NCBI GenBank assembly: GCA_005405945.1
Contig: BJHW01000002.1
Span: 310,001-374,000 of the forward strand
Direction of reading: 5' to 3'
DNA: 64,000 bases
DNA from: Streptomyces violaceusniger
GTDB lineage: Bacteria > Actinomycetota > Actinomycetes > Streptomycetales > Streptomycetaceae
Position numbers and translations under genes: made by a program. The notes beneath the pieces were generated by a model. It saw only the letters and a program-made list of their open reading frames with translations. It was not told the DNA's origin and searched no databases. Positions 53,108 through 63,432 of this stretch are shown in pieces (within the stretch, counting starts at the first letter, position 1; each line of letters begins with the position of its first letter).

Positions 53108-53170
53108 TGTTCACGTCTTGATAAAGAAACGGCGGTTTGCCCTGTACTCGGCGGTAAACAAGACAGAAGA

Positions 53171-53228
53171 ATCCCCCTGACACTTTGTGATCATCGCCGC
53201 TCCTGGCGGCGCAACAAAGCAGGGGGAT
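53171..53228 (+). promoter_or_regulatory. Structured leader that can mask the ribosome site of the tap-like gene
   Basis: Three nested stems can form: 53171-53179 with 53220-53228 (atccccctg/cagggggat, 9 bp), 53184-53188 with 53214-53218 (tttgt/acaaa) and 53195-53200 with 53206-53211 (cgccgc/gcggcg). The last arm contains AGGGGGA, the ribosome site for the GTG at 53235, so the folded leader would hide it. Confidence 0.55.
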
Positions 53229-53234
53229 GACTAC

Positions 53235-54878
53235 GTGAGACGCACAGCACTCTTCGGCGCGACCGGCGGTGTGATCGCCGGTGCGCTGATAACCGGTGCG
53301 CTGGCCGCCCCCACGGCCGGGGCATCGGAGCGGACGCCCGGCGGGGCCGCCGAGGCCCGAGGCGTGGCGGTGGCCGCGGCCGAGGCCGCGAAGAAGGGCA
53401 TCGACTGGACGGACTGCCCGGCCGACTGGGGGCTGGCCAAGCCCATCCAGTGCGGTTATGTCACCGTGCCGCTCGACTACGCCAAGCCGAACGGCCGCAC
53501 CATCAAGCTCGCGGTGGACCGGATCGGCAACACCGGCTCCGCCTCCGAGCGGCAGGGCTCGCTGATCTACAACCCGGGTGGCCCCGGCGGCTCCGGGCTG
53601 CGCTTCCCGACCCGGGTCACCACCAAGAACCCGCTGTGGACGAAGGTGTCGAAGGCGTACGACTTCGTCGGCTTCGACCCGCGCGGGGTGGGCCACTCCA
53701 CGGCCATCTCCTGCGTGGATCCCCAGGAGTACGTCAAGGCACCGAAGCTGGACCCGGTGCCCGACAGCGAGGCGGACAAGCGCGTCCAGCGCAAGCTGGC
53801 CCGCGGTTACGCCGAGGGGTGCGAGGAGCGCAGCGGCTGGATGCTGCCGCACATGACGACGCCCAACACCGCCCGGGACATCGACGTCATCCGGGCCGCG
53901 CTCGGCGACAAGAAGCTCAACTACCTGGGCGTGTCCTACGGAACGTACATCGGCGGGGTCTACGCGACGCTCTTCCCGACCCATGTGCGTCGCCTGATCG
54001 TGGACAGCGTGGTGAACCCCTCGCGGGAGAAGATCTGGTACCAGGCCAACCTGGACCAGGACGTGGCCTTCGAGACCCGCTGGAACGACTGGAAGGCGTG
54101 GGTCGCGAAGAACGACGCCGCCTACCACATCGGCGACACCCCAGCGAAGGTCCAGAAGCAGTGGGAGAAGCTGCGCGCGGCCGCCAAGAAGAGCCCCATC
54201 GGCGGGGTCGTGGGCCCGGCCGAGCTGCTCGGGTTCTTCCAGAGCGCTCCGTACTACGACTCGTCGTGGGCCACCGTCGCCCAGGTGTGGAGCGACTACC
54301 TCGGCGGGGATGAGAAGGCGCTGGTCGAGGCCGCGGGCCCGGACATGTCCGACACCGCGGGCAACATCGCCTCGGAGAACGGCAACGCCGTCTACACCGC
54401 CGTCGAGTGCGCCGACGCCAAGTGGCCGACCAACTGGGCGAAGTGGGACCGGGACAACACCCGGCTCCACCGCGACTACCCCTTCCTGACCTGGTCCAAC
54501 GCCTGGATGAACCTGCCGTGCGCCACCTGGGGAGCCAAGCAGCGGACCCCGCTGGAGGTGGGGGCCGCCAAGGGGCTGCCCAAGACGTTGATCGTGCAGA
54601 GCACCCGTGACGCCGCGACCCCGTACGAGGGCGCGGTGGAGCTGCACAAGCGGCTGGCGGGCTCGCGCCTGGTGACCGAGAAGGACGCCGGTTCGCACGG
54701 AGTCACCGGCCTGGTCAACCCATGTGTCAACGACCGCGTGGACGCCTACCTGCTCAAGGGCACGGTGGACGCCAAGGACGTGACCTGCGCCCCGCACGCC
54801 ACGCCGGTGCCCGCGAAGTCGGGCGCGTCCGCGAAGGACGTGAAGGCCGCCAAGGAGGCGGCCGCCGTCGTCAAGTAG
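53235..54878 (+). CDS. Secreted S33 tripeptidyl-aminopeptidase-like serine protease
   Basis: A 547-residue secreted alpha/beta-hydrolase peptidase of the Tap/SlpD-SlpE group. The signal peptide spans residues about 1-35 (RRTALFGATGG, then a hydrophobic ALITGALAAP). The oxyanion NPGGPGGSG, the nucleophile LGVSYGTYIG (Ser near residue 234), Asp in STRDAATPYEG and His in GSHGV are present. It releases tripeptides from N-termini of extracellular peptides. It has a Lys/Ala-rich end. A strong terminator follows. The GTG at 53235 is chosen for its ribosome site and signal peptide. Confidence 0.93.
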   Translation: MRRTALFGATGGVIAGALITGALAAPTAGASERTPGGAAEARGVAVAAAEAAKKGIDWTDCPADWGLAKPIQCGYVTVPLDYAKPNGRTIKLAVDRIGNTGSASERQGSLIYNPGGPGGSGLRFPTRVTTKNPLWTKVSKAYDFVGFDPRGVGHSTAISCVDPQEYVKAPKLDPVPDSEADKRVQRKLARGYAEGCEERSGWMLPHMTTPNTARDIDVIRAALGDKKLNYLGVSYGTYIGGVYATLFPTHVRRLIVDSVVNPSREKIWYQANLDQDVAFETRWNDWKAWVAKNDAAYHIGDTPAKVQKQWEKLRAAAKKSPIGGVVGPAELLGFFQSAPYYDSSWATVAQVWSDYLGGDEKALVEAAGPDMSDTAGNIASENGNAVYTAVECADAKWPTNWAKWDRDNTRLHRDYPFLTWSNAWMNLPCATWGAKQRTPLEVGAAKGLPKTLIVQSTRDAATPYEGAVELHKRLAGSRLVTEKDAGSHGVTGLVNPCVNDRVDAYLLKGTVDAKDVTCAPHATPVPAKSGASAKDVKAAKEAAAVVK

Positions 54879-54899
54879 CCGGCGGTATGCGGTGATGGG

Positions 54900-54931
54900 C
54901 CGGGCCCGTGCGTTTTCCCGCACGGGCCCGG
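54900..54931 (+). terminator. Strong hairpin terminator after the tap-like gene
   Basis: Perfect 13-bp arms (ccgggcccgtgcg / cgcacgggcccgg) around a six-base loop lie 22 bp after the stop and are followed by ttccgtttg. Confidence 0.8.
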
Positions 54932-55030
54932 TTCCGTTTGTCCGCGGCACGTCCCGCGTCGCCGCATGCCCGGCGCCGCCGTACGTCCCGCGCCGCCGTA
55001 CGTCCCGCGTCGCTGTACGCACCGTGTCGG

Positions 55031-56092
55031 TCAGGGCGCGGGGGAATTCCCGCCGCCCCGCAGCCACGCGTCCTCGGCCGCGTAGTCGAACAGATCGGTC
55101 ATCGGGTCGTAGGCGGCGGCCATGTCGGGGAAGGTCGTACGCCAGTCCGGGGCGGCCGCCAGCCGGTCCGCCAGCCAGGCGACGGTCGCCGGCAGCGATT
55201 CCGCATAGCCGGTCACCGGGCGGTAGCCCAACTCCCGTTCGGCGGCGGACATGTCGTAGACGAGGGGGTGGGCCAGGCTCCAGGGCGTGCTGCCGACATG
55301 CGGATGCGGCGGCTCCCCGTCGACCAGTACCAGCTCGCCGCGCACCCCCAGCACCGCGTCCACGGCGGCGGCGATGTCGGCGACCGTCGGGGCCTGCGGA
55401 TCGCCCGCGTTGAGCACCCGGGAGCCGGGCCGGTGGGCGGCCAGCCGCACCAGCTCCGCGATGTTGTCGACATGCACCGGATGGAACCGGCTGCGCCCGC
55501 CGTACGCCAGGATCCGCACCGGCCGCCCGTCCAGCGCCCGTTTGACGAAGTACAGCTCACGGGGGGTGCGGCAGTGCGGGCCGTGGATCGCCCCGGCGCG
55601 CAGCAGGGTCGTCGGCAGCCGGTCCCCGGCGGCCAGCAGCTCCCGCTCCAGTGCCACCTTCCGGCTGCCGTAGCCGCCGCCCGGCGGGACGGTCCGCTGG
55701 GACTCGGGGACCGGCACCGGATACCGCGGGGCGCCGTCCGGCCGGTCCTGGGTGCCGAAGCCCCGGCCCTGGTCGTCCTCGTACACCGCTCCGGTGGAGA
55801 TCACCACCGCCGATCCGATCCGGTCGGCGAGCCCCAGCAACTGCCGTGCGTGCGCCCGGCCGTAGGCGACGCAGTCCAGCACCACATCGCAGCCGTCGCC
55901 GATCAGCGCGGCCACCGCGGCGTCGTCGTCCCGGTCCACGGCCACGCTCTCCACCGACGCGGGCCAGCTCGCGTCGCGGCCCGCGCCGCGCGAGGCGGCG
56001 CGCACCCGCCATCCCTCCTCGGCGAGCGCGCGCACCGCCGCCCGCCCGATCTGCCCCGTCGCCCCGATCACACATGCGCTCCCAGTGCTCAT
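55031..56092 (-). CDS. NAD-dependent epimerase/dehydratase-family protein
   Basis: A 353-residue extended-SDR protein. The cofactor motif VIGATGQIGRAA is at residues 8-19, the STGAVYED region precedes YGSRK (catalytic Tyr-Lys), and HPVHVDNIAELV is typical of sugar-nucleotide epimerases or related reductases. The substrate is not assignable. It has no operon partners: it lies between the terminator and the divergent conservon. Small repeats of cgccgccgtacgtcccg occupy the gap after its stop. Confidence 0.87.
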   Translation of the reverse strand: MSTGSACVIGATGQIGRAAVRALAEEGWRVRAASRGAGRDASWPASVESVAVDRDDDAAVAALIGDGCDVVLDCVAYGRAHARQLLGLADRIGSAVVISTGAVYEDDQGRGFGTQDRPDGAPRYPVPVPESQRTVPPGGGYGSRKVALERELLAAGDRLPTTLLRAGAIHGPHCRTPRELYFVKRALDGRPVRILAYGGRSRFHPVHVDNIAELVRLAAHRPGSRVLNAGDPQAPTVADIAAAVDAVLGVRGELVLVDGEPPHPHVGSTPWSLAHPLVYDMSAAERELGYRPVTGYAESLPATVAWLADRLAAAPDWRTTFPDMAAAYDPMTDLFDYAAEDAWLRGGGNSPAP

Positions 56093-56350
56093 GCCGGGAC
56101 GCTAGGGGTCCGGGTGCCATGCTGCCCAGGCTTCTTCGCCATGAGCAGATTCGCCCTCGGCCGATCATTCACGGTCAAAGGGTGAGTGTAGATGATCGCT
56201 TTTTCGCGCTCTTTGAATTCACCGTGATGCATTTCGAAGAAAAAAGCATCTTCGATTCATGCGACGGTGAAACCGCTAAGCTCCAGGGCCCATGACGGGC
56301 TGGCTCACCGCCCGCATTTCGCACTCATTTTCTCCTCGCTGTTTTTAAGG

Positions 56351-57936
56351 ATGCCCATGGTTTTCGCCGGCACCTCATCCGGAGGCGGCACCTCACCGGG
56401 AGGCCGAAGGCCCGCCTCCACGCTCGTATGGGTCATCCCTCCCGCCGCGATGGCGTTCTGCGCGGCGCTGGCCGTCGCCGTGGTCCCGGCCGGGGCGCGG
56501 GCCACGGTCGCCTGGTGCGGCATGGCGGCGACGCTCGCGGTGGCCCTCGCGGCCGCCGAGGCGATGCGCCGCGGCCGGCTGATCGCCACGCTGCGCACCC
56601 GGCTCACCGCCCAGGACGCCGAGTCGCGGCGGCGCCTGGCCGACCAGGAGGCGGCGATCCGGCAGCTGACCCGGGAGGTGCTCCCCGAGACGGTGGCCCG
56701 GCTGCGGCGCGGCGCCATGGTGCACGAGGCGATGAAGGACGTCGACTACGCACCCCGTCTCGACCCGGACTTCGACGCCGCCCACGAGCAACTTCTGCGG
56801 TGGGTGCTGGACACCGTGCGGACCGAGGAGGACCTGAGGGACGCGGCCCAGCGGGCGTTCGTCAACATCGCCCGCCGGGTGCAGGCCATCGTCCACCAAC
56901 AGGCCATGGACATGCGGGAGATGGAGGACAAGCACGGCGCCGACCCGGACGTCTTCGAGGATCTGCTCCACCTGGACCACGGCAATGCCCTCATCGGCCG
57001 GCTGGCGGACTCCATCGCGGTCCTGGGCGGCTCCCGCCCGGGCCGCCAGTGGCAGAAGGAGGTGCCGCTGTTCAACGTCTGCCGCGGCGCCATGTCCCGC
57101 ATCCTCGAGTACGAGCGGGTGGATCTGCACTCGGTGGCGGACGTCGCCATCGTCGGCCCCTCGGTGGAGCCGCTGATCCACGCCCTCGCCGAACTGCTGG
57201 ACAACGCCACCCGCTACTCGCCGCCCAAGACCCGGGTGCACCTGACCGCGATCGAGGTCCAGTCCGGGGTCGCGATCGAGATCGAGGACGCCGGGGTGGG
57301 CCTGTCGGAGGAGGCGCGCAGGCGCACCGACGCGGTGCTGCTCCAGGCGGCCACCGGATTCGACCTCAACGACCTGGGCGAGACACCGCGGCTCGGCCTG
57401 GCCGTGGTCGGCAGGCTCGCCGTGAGGTACCGGTTCCAGGTCTCGCTGCGGCCCTCGGCGTACGGCGGGGTGCGCGCGGTGCTGGTCGTACCGCAGGACA
57501 TCATCTGCCCCACCCCCGCGCCCGGCGGCGCGATCGCCCGCGCGGCCAAACTGCCCCGCCCAAGCCCATCAAGCGGGCCACCCCGCTGCCGTCGCCCACC
57601 CGCACCGGCCCGGTGGCGCAGGGCCGCCCCGGCCCCGGTTTCCGGCAGAACGGCGCCGGACTCCCGCAGCGCCGCCGCCGGATGCCCATGGTCGCCCCGG
57701 CCCTCCGCGTCGACTCCGCGCCCGAGTCCGCCCCGCCCCGTGAACCGGCCCGCCGGCCCGTACAGCCGGGGATCTGGCTGGACGCCTTCACCAAGGGGCT
57801 CAACGGGGAGCCGATCCCGACGGCGGACGCCGCCACGGACGCGCCGGGCGCCGCCCTGGACGCGCCGGACCCCCGGGAATCCTCCACCGCCCCGGACAGC
57901 CCAAGCAGCCCGAACACGTCGGACAAGGATGAGTAG
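56351..57936 (+). CDS. Conservon sensor-kinase-like ATPase CvnA (frameshift near 57552-57561)
   Basis: First gene of a conservon. Two membrane segments (residues about 24-45 and 50-68) are followed by a helical linker and a GHKL ATPase domain (ELLDNATRYSPP; EDAGVGLSEEA). CvnA proteins resemble nitrate-type sensor kinases but signal through the downstream CvnB-D rather than a response regulator. The frame breaks after AAKLP at 57552-57561; one base restores a Pro-rich tail ending at 57936. Start at 56351 or, with better AAGGA spacing, 56357. The 258-bp upstream gap is AT-rich and holds the promoter. Confidence 0.9.
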
Positions 57937-58348
57937 GCAAGTGACGCAACCGCGGTTCAACATGGACTGGATGCTCCGGGACCTGGCGTCCAGCGTTCCG
58001 GAGACCCGGCACGTGGTCCTGCTGTCCTCGGACGGCCTGTGCATGGCCCAGGTCGGCACGGACAAGGACACCGCCGACCGCCTGGCCGCCGCCTGCGCCG
58101 GGCTGCAGAGCCTCTCCGGCGCGATCGCCGCCGAATTCCCCGAGGGGGACGGGCGGATGCGGCTGGTCGTCATCGAGGTCGACGGCGGGTTCTTCTATCT
58201 GATGGCGGCCGGTACCAGCTCGTATCTGGCGGTGCTCGCCGAGGACAGCGTGGACGCCGGGCTGATGGGCCAGTGCATGAGAGATCTCGTCGCCCGGCTC
58301 GGGGAGCACCTCAGCAGCCCGCCGCGGGTCGACGGACGCGTGACATGA
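57929..58348 (+). CDS. Conservon roadblock/LC7 protein CvnB
   Basis: A 139-residue roadblock/LC7-domain protein (NMDWMLRDLASSVPETRHVVLL; SSDGLCMAQVG; FFYLMAAGTSSYLAVLAE). In conservons CvnB binds CvnA and likely helps control the GTPase CvnD, as MglB does for MglA. The ATG at 57929 overlaps the CvnA stop by 8 bp; a GTG at 57941 is an alternative. Its stop overlaps the next start as ATGA. Confidence 0.92.
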   Translation: MSRQVTQPRFNMDWMLRDLASSVPETRHVVLLSSDGLCMAQVGTDKDTADRLAAACAGLQSLSGAIAAEFPEGDGRMRLVVIEVDGGFFYLMAAGTSSYLAVLAEDSVDAGLMGQCMRDLVARLGEHLSSPPRVDGRVT

Positions 58349-58707
58349 GCGAGCCCGGCAAGCCGTGGGACGAGGGCGGCCCGGAGCGGCTCTACACCGT
58401 GAGCCGCGGCCGCGCCCCGCAGGAACCCCGGCACCGGCCCGTCGAACTCGTCAGCCTGATCGTGGCACGCGCCGAACCGGAGCCGGGGATGGCCCCCGAG
58501 GCCGCGGCCGTGCTGAGGATGTGCCAGTTCCCGCTCTCGGTGGCCGAGATCTCCGCGTATCTGGTCCTGCCCGTCTCCACCGTCACCGTGCTCCTCACGG
58601 GGCTGCTGCGGGACGACCGGGTGGAGGCCAGGGCGCCGGTCCCGGCCGCCGTGCTGCCCGACCCCGAACTGCTGCAGGCGGTGATGCATGGACTACAGAA
58701 CCTCTGA
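58345..58707 (+). CDS. Conservon DUF742 protein CvnC
   Basis: A 120-residue DUF742 protein with RLYTVSRGR at the start and a winged-helix-like region VLRMCQFPLSVAEISAYLVLPVS. CvnC is the least understood conservon member. It is locked into the operon by ATGA at its start and a 20-bp overlap with cvnD at its end. Confidence 0.92.
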   Translation: MSEPGKPWDEGGPERLYTVSRGRAPQEPRHRPVELVSLIVARAEPEPGMAPEAAAVLRMCQFPLSVAEISAYLVLPVSTVTVLLTGLLRDDRVEARAPVPAAVLPDPELLQAVMHGLQNL

Positions 58708-59311
58708 GGGAATCGCCGGACCGCGCAGCGAGGACACCCTCCCGGCCTCCGCGGCCGCCGCCGTCAAGGTGGTGATCGTCGGCGGCTTCGGCGTCGGCAA
58801 GACCACCATGGTCGGCTCGGTGAGCGAGATCCGCCCGCTGACCACCGAGGAGACCATGACCCAGGCCGGGGTCGGCGTCGACGACATCGCCGGGATCGAG
58901 CGCAAGACCGAGACCACCGTCGCGATGGACTTCGGCCGGATCAGCCTCAACGAACGGCTGGTGCTCTATCTGTTCGGCACCCCCGGCCAGGAGCGGTTCT
59001 GGTTCCTGTGGAACGGGCTCTTCGAGGGCGCCCTGGGCGCCGTCGTCCTGATCGATACCCGCCGCCTGGAGGTCAGCTTCGACGCGGTCGGGCGGCTCGA
59101 GGAGCGCGGGGTGCCCTTCGTGGTCGCGGTCAACGCGTTCCCCGAGGCCCCCGTCCACCCCGTGGCGGAGCTGCGCGCGGCCATGGACCTGCCCGACTCC
59201 GTACCGATGATCGACTGCGATGCCCGCGACCGGGCCTCCAGCCGCGACACCCTCCTCGCCCTCGTGCGCCATCTGCAATCCCTCCACACCGTGACCCCGG
59301 AGACACCGTGA
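58688..59311 (+). CDS. Conservon GTPase CvnD
   Basis: A 207-residue Ras-like small GTPase. G1 VGGFGVGKTTM (residues about 32-42), the switch II motif FGTPGQERFWF and VVAVNAF in the G4 position (Asn kept, the usual Lys-x-Asp changed) are present. It would cycle on the membrane with CvnB. Start at 58688 overlaps cvnC. The stop overlaps the P450 start as GTGA. Confidence 0.92.
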   Translation: MDYRTSEGIAGPRSEDTLPASAAAAVKVVIVGGFGVGKTTMVGSVSEIRPLTTEETMTQAGVGVDDIAGIERKTETTVAMDFGRISLNERLVLYLFGTPGQERFWFLWNGLFEGALGAVVLIDTRRLEVSFDAVGRLEERGVPFVVAVNAFPEAPVHPVAELRAAMDLPDSVPMIDCDARDRASSRDTLLALVRHLQSLHTVTPETP

Positions 59312-60786
59312 CTCCTCACCCCGACGACCCCGGCACCGGGCCCGCCGACCTGCCGCCCACCCGGTGCCCCGTCCACCCCGCGCTCTCCGACGGCGGTCTG
59401 GTGGACCTCCTCGGGCCCGAGAACGAGAAGGACCCGATGGGGCTGTACGAGCGGCTGCGCGCCGAGCACGGCCCGGTGGCCCCGATCGTGCTCGACGGTG
59501 ACATACCGGCCTGGCTGCTGCTGGGCTACCGCGAGAACCTGGAGGTCTCCCGCACCCCCTCCCGGTTCTCCCGCGACTCCCGCCACTGGCACGCCTGGAA
59601 GGACGGCCGGATCGGCACCGACTCGCCCCTGCTGCCGGTGGTCGGCTGGCAGCCCATGTGCACCTTCGCCGACGGCGACGAGCACGAGCGGCTGCGGGCC
59701 GCGCTCACCGAGTCCATGGGGCGCTTCGACCGCCGCGGGATCCGCCGCCATGTCACCCGCTTCACCCACCAGCTGGTGAACGACTTCTGCGCCGACGGAG
59801 GCGCGGAAATGGTCACCGCCTTCGCCCAGCAGCTGCCCATGCTCGTCCTCACCCAACTGCTGGGCATGCCCGACGAGTACGGCCCACGGCTGGTCGAGGC
59901 CACCCGGGACCTGATGAAGGGCACCGAGACGGCCCTGCGCAGCGACGCGTACGTCACCGACGCCCTCAAGGGCCTGGTGGACCGCAGGCGCGCCGAACCC
60001 GGCGAGGATCTGGCCTCCTGGCTGCTGGCCCACCCCTCCGGCCTCACCGAGGAGGAGGTGGTCCAGCATCTGCGGCTGGTGCTGCTCACCGGCAACGAGA
60101 CCACCACCAATCTGATGGCCAACACGCTGCGCATGGTCCTCACCGACCCGCGCTTCCGCGCGTCCCTGGCCGGCGGCCATATGACGCTGCCGGACGCCAT
60201 CGAGCACGTGCTGTGGAACGAGCCCCCGCTCACGGTCGTCCCCGGCCGCTGGGCCACCGGGGACACCGAGCTGGGCGGTCAGCGGATCAAGGCCGGGGAC
60301 ATGCTGCTGCTGGGGCTGGCCGCCGGGAACGTCGACCCGGCCATCCGCCCCGACATCGCCGCGCCCATGTACGGCAACCGGTCCCATCTCGCCTTCAGCG
60401 GCGGCCCCCATGAATGCCCGGGGCAGGACATCGGCCGCGCCATTACGGACACCGCCATCGACACCCTGCTGCTGCGCCTGCCCGATCTGCGGCTGGCCGT
60501 GGACGAGACCGAGCTGACCTGGCTCTCGTCCTGGATCTCCCGCCATCTCGTGGAGCTGCCGGTGGAGTTCATGCCCCGGCGCCCCGAGCCGGACATCATG
60601 GACCTCCCCGTCGAGTCCCTGCTGCTCCCTCGGCAGCGGGTGCCGTCGAGGCCCGAGGAGCAGGCGGCCACGCCACCGGTCCGGTCCGGCACCGAGGGGC
60701 CCGAGTCGGCGGTCCCCGAGCGCGTCCCGTGGTGGGCGGTGTTATGGCGGTGGCTGGTGGGCAGGCCCTCGGGATCCGCTCGGTAG
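59308..60786 (+). CDS. Conservon cytochrome P450, CYP157-like, without ExxR; TTA codon
   Basis: A 492-residue P450. The heme-Cys loop FSGGPHECPGQDIG and the I-helix TGNETTTN are intact. In the K-helix, where nearly all P450s have ExxR, the sequence is EHVLW, so Glu is kept and Arg is replaced by Trp one residue on. This is the pattern reported for the CYP157 family of Streptomyces conservons. A TTA codon at 60742-60744, 15 codons from the end, implies bldA dependence for full-length protein. About 60 extra C-terminal residues are Pro/Glu- then Trp-rich. Translation is coupled to cvnD. Confidence 0.92.
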   Translation: MTPHPDDPGTGPADLPPTRCPVHPALSDGGLVDLLGPENEKDPMGLYERLRAEHGPVAPIVLDGDIPAWLLLGYRENLEVSRTPSRFSRDSRHWHAWKDGRIGTDSPLLPVVGWQPMCTFADGDEHERLRAALTESMGRFDRRGIRRHVTRFTHQLVNDFCADGGAEMVTAFAQQLPMLVLTQLLGMPDEYGPRLVEATRDLMKGTETALRSDAYVTDALKGLVDRRRAEPGEDLASWLLAHPSGLTEEEVVQHLRLVLLTGNETTTNLMANTLRMVLTDPRFRASLAGGHMTLPDAIEHVLWNEPPLTVVPGRWATGDTELGGQRIKAGDMLLLGLAAGNVDPAIRPDIAAPMYGNRSHLAFSGGPHECPGQDIGRAITDTAIDTLLLRLPDLRLAVDETELTWLSSWISRHLVELPVEFMPRRPEPDIMDLPVESLLLPRQRVPSRPEEQAATPPVRSGTEGPESAVPERVPWWAVLWRWLVGRPSGSAR

Positions 60787-60797
60787 CGATCAGCCGA

Positions 60798-60953
60798 TCA
60801 GCCCCGGGCCACCACGACCCCCACGGTCAGCAGTCCGAGCACCACCCAGCTGAACCAGAGCCAGCCGTTGCTCCCCAGAGCCACGGTGTAGGCCGTCACC
60901 AGCACCAGACCCCCCACTGTGGCCACCGTCATCGCCTTCGCGGAACCGGGCAT
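60798..60953 (-). CDS. Small membrane protein, 51 residues
   Basis: A small protein with two predicted membrane segments (AMTVATVGGLVLVTAYTVAL and WFSWVVLGLLTVGVVVA) joined by GSNGWLW. The ATG at 60953 is preceded by an excellent GAGGAGGT ribosome site, which together with the clean codons makes it a real gene. Function unknown. It is convergent with the conservon P450 with 11 bp between the stops. Confidence 0.7.
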   Translation of the reverse strand: MPGSAKAMTVATVGGLVLVTAYTVALGSNGWLWFSWVVLGLLTVGVVVARG

Positions 60954-61090
60954 CCCCGACCTCCTCACGGCGGTCCCGACGCCCCTTCGCCAGGACCCGG
61001 GCCACCCAGGGCCCGGGTCCATGGTCTCTCGGCTCGGGCCCCGGCCGCTACGGGCCGTCCGGCGGGTCTTCATGCGGTTCCGCCGCGTGG

Positions 61091-61175
61091 CAGGGGCTTC
61101 GTCCCCGGCCCCCGCGGTCTGGTCGGAGCCCCAGTTGCGGAAAGGAGCGGGGAGGGGAGCAGCCCGCCGCAGGCG
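61091..61175 (-). repeat. Dispersed intergenic repeat, copy C
   Basis: Inverted copy of the element at 8821-8910: on the minus strand it reads GCGGGCTGCTCCCCTCCCCG, then CTGGGGCTCCG and GGGGACGAAGCCCCTG. It fills the gap between the CtaG-like gene and the small membrane protein gene. Confidence 0.65.
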
Positions 61176-61219
61176 GCAAGACCCGGCGGACCCCTCCTGG
61201 CAGGCTGCCGAGACCGGAC

Positions 61220-62170
61220 TCACTGGCTCCGGGACTGGAGCGAGGCCAGATACGCGTTGTACGCCGCGAGCTCCTGGTCGCCGTCCCGGTCCGCGGTGCG
61301 GTCGATGCGCCGCGCCTGGCGCTGCTCGGACTTGTACCACTGGTAGACCAGCGCCACCAGCACGATCACCGACGGGATCTCGCTGAACGCCCAGGCGATA
61401 CCGCCCGCCCAGGTCTGGTCCGACAGCGCGTCGATGCCCAGCGAGGCGGGCGGATGCTTGTACGCGCCGACCATGGGCTCGGACGCCATCATCAGCGCGA
61501 TGCCGAAGAACGCGTGGAACGGCATGCCCGAGAACAGCTCCAGCATCCGCATCACATAGCCGGGCCGGTGCGGGCCCGGGTCCACGCCCATGATCGGCCA
61601 GAAGAAGACCAGGCCCACCGCCAGGAAGTGGACCATCATCGCGATGTGCCCGGCCTTGCTCTCCATCAGGAAGTCGAAGAGCGGGGTGAAGTACAGCGCG
61701 TACAGGCTCGCGATGAACAGCGGGATGGTGAACGCCGGGTGGGTGATGATCCGCATATAGCGGCTGTGCAACAGCGCGACCAGCAGCTCCCGGGGCCCCT
61801 TGCGGCCGCGCCCGGCCGCCGGGAGGGCCCGCAGGGTCAGCGTGACCGGCGCGCCCAGCAGCAGCAGGATCGGCGAGACCATGCTGATGATCATGTGCTG
61901 CACCATATGGACGCTGAACATGACCATGCCGTAGTCGTTCAGCTTGGTGCACATCGCGACCGCGATGGTCAGCACCCCGAGCACGAAGGAGACCACGCGC
62001 CCGACCGGCCAGGCGTCGCCGCGCCGCCGCAGCCGCGCGACGCCCCAGCCGTAAAGACCGAGCGCCAGCACACAGCCGACCAGGAAGAACGGATCGCCGC
62101 CGAACTCCAGCCCGCGCGACAGCGTGAACGGCGGTAGATCCATCATCATGCCGTGCCCGCCGTGATCCAT
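61220..62170 (-). CDS. CtaG-like cytochrome c oxidase assembly membrane protein
   Basis: A 316-residue membrane protein of the caa3-CtaG family with about seven predicted membrane segments and conserved His residues (MVQHMIISMVSPILLLLGAP; SHYx-like regions at MMVHFLAVGLVFFWPIMGVD; GMPFHAFFGIALM). Members assist copper insertion or assembly of cytochrome oxidase. The N-terminus, MDHGGHGMMM, is His/Met-rich and could bind copper. The gene lies downstream of pfkA but is probably independent. Confidence 0.88.
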   Translation of the reverse strand: MDHGGHGMMMDLPPFTLSRGLEFGGDPFFLVGCVLALGLYGWGVARLRRRGDAWPVGRVVSFVLGVLTIAVAMCTKLNDYGMVMFSVHMVQHMIISMVSPILLLLGAPVTLTLRALPAAGRGRKGPRELLVALLHSRYMRIITHPAFTIPLFIASLYALYFTPLFDFLMESKAGHIAMMVHFLAVGLVFFWPIMGVDPGPHRPGYVMRMLELFSGMPFHAFFGIALMMASEPMVGAYKHPPASLGIDALSDQTWAGGIAWAFSEIPSVIVLVALVYQWYKSEQRQARRIDRTADRDGDQELAAYNAYLASLQSRSQ

Positions 62171-62229
62171 CAGCAGTTCTCCTCCCGGTGCGCACGAAAT
62201 GTGCTCGCACCAGCCTAGAACCGCTCAGA

Positions 62230-63255
<1,026 letters not shown>

Positions 63256-63432
63256 GGCACGCATACCTCTGTCTGAGATGGGAGCCAACGGCCGGACCGC
63301 GTCGTCCGGCGGGACCCCGCCACCCTACAAGCGGGCGGGCGGCGGGGGCGCGGCCTGCGGTCTGATGTCCGCCATGCGGTCACTCCGCGCTCGAACGGCG
63401 TCTGAGCTGCGCTCGAGCGAGCGGGGCGCGGC

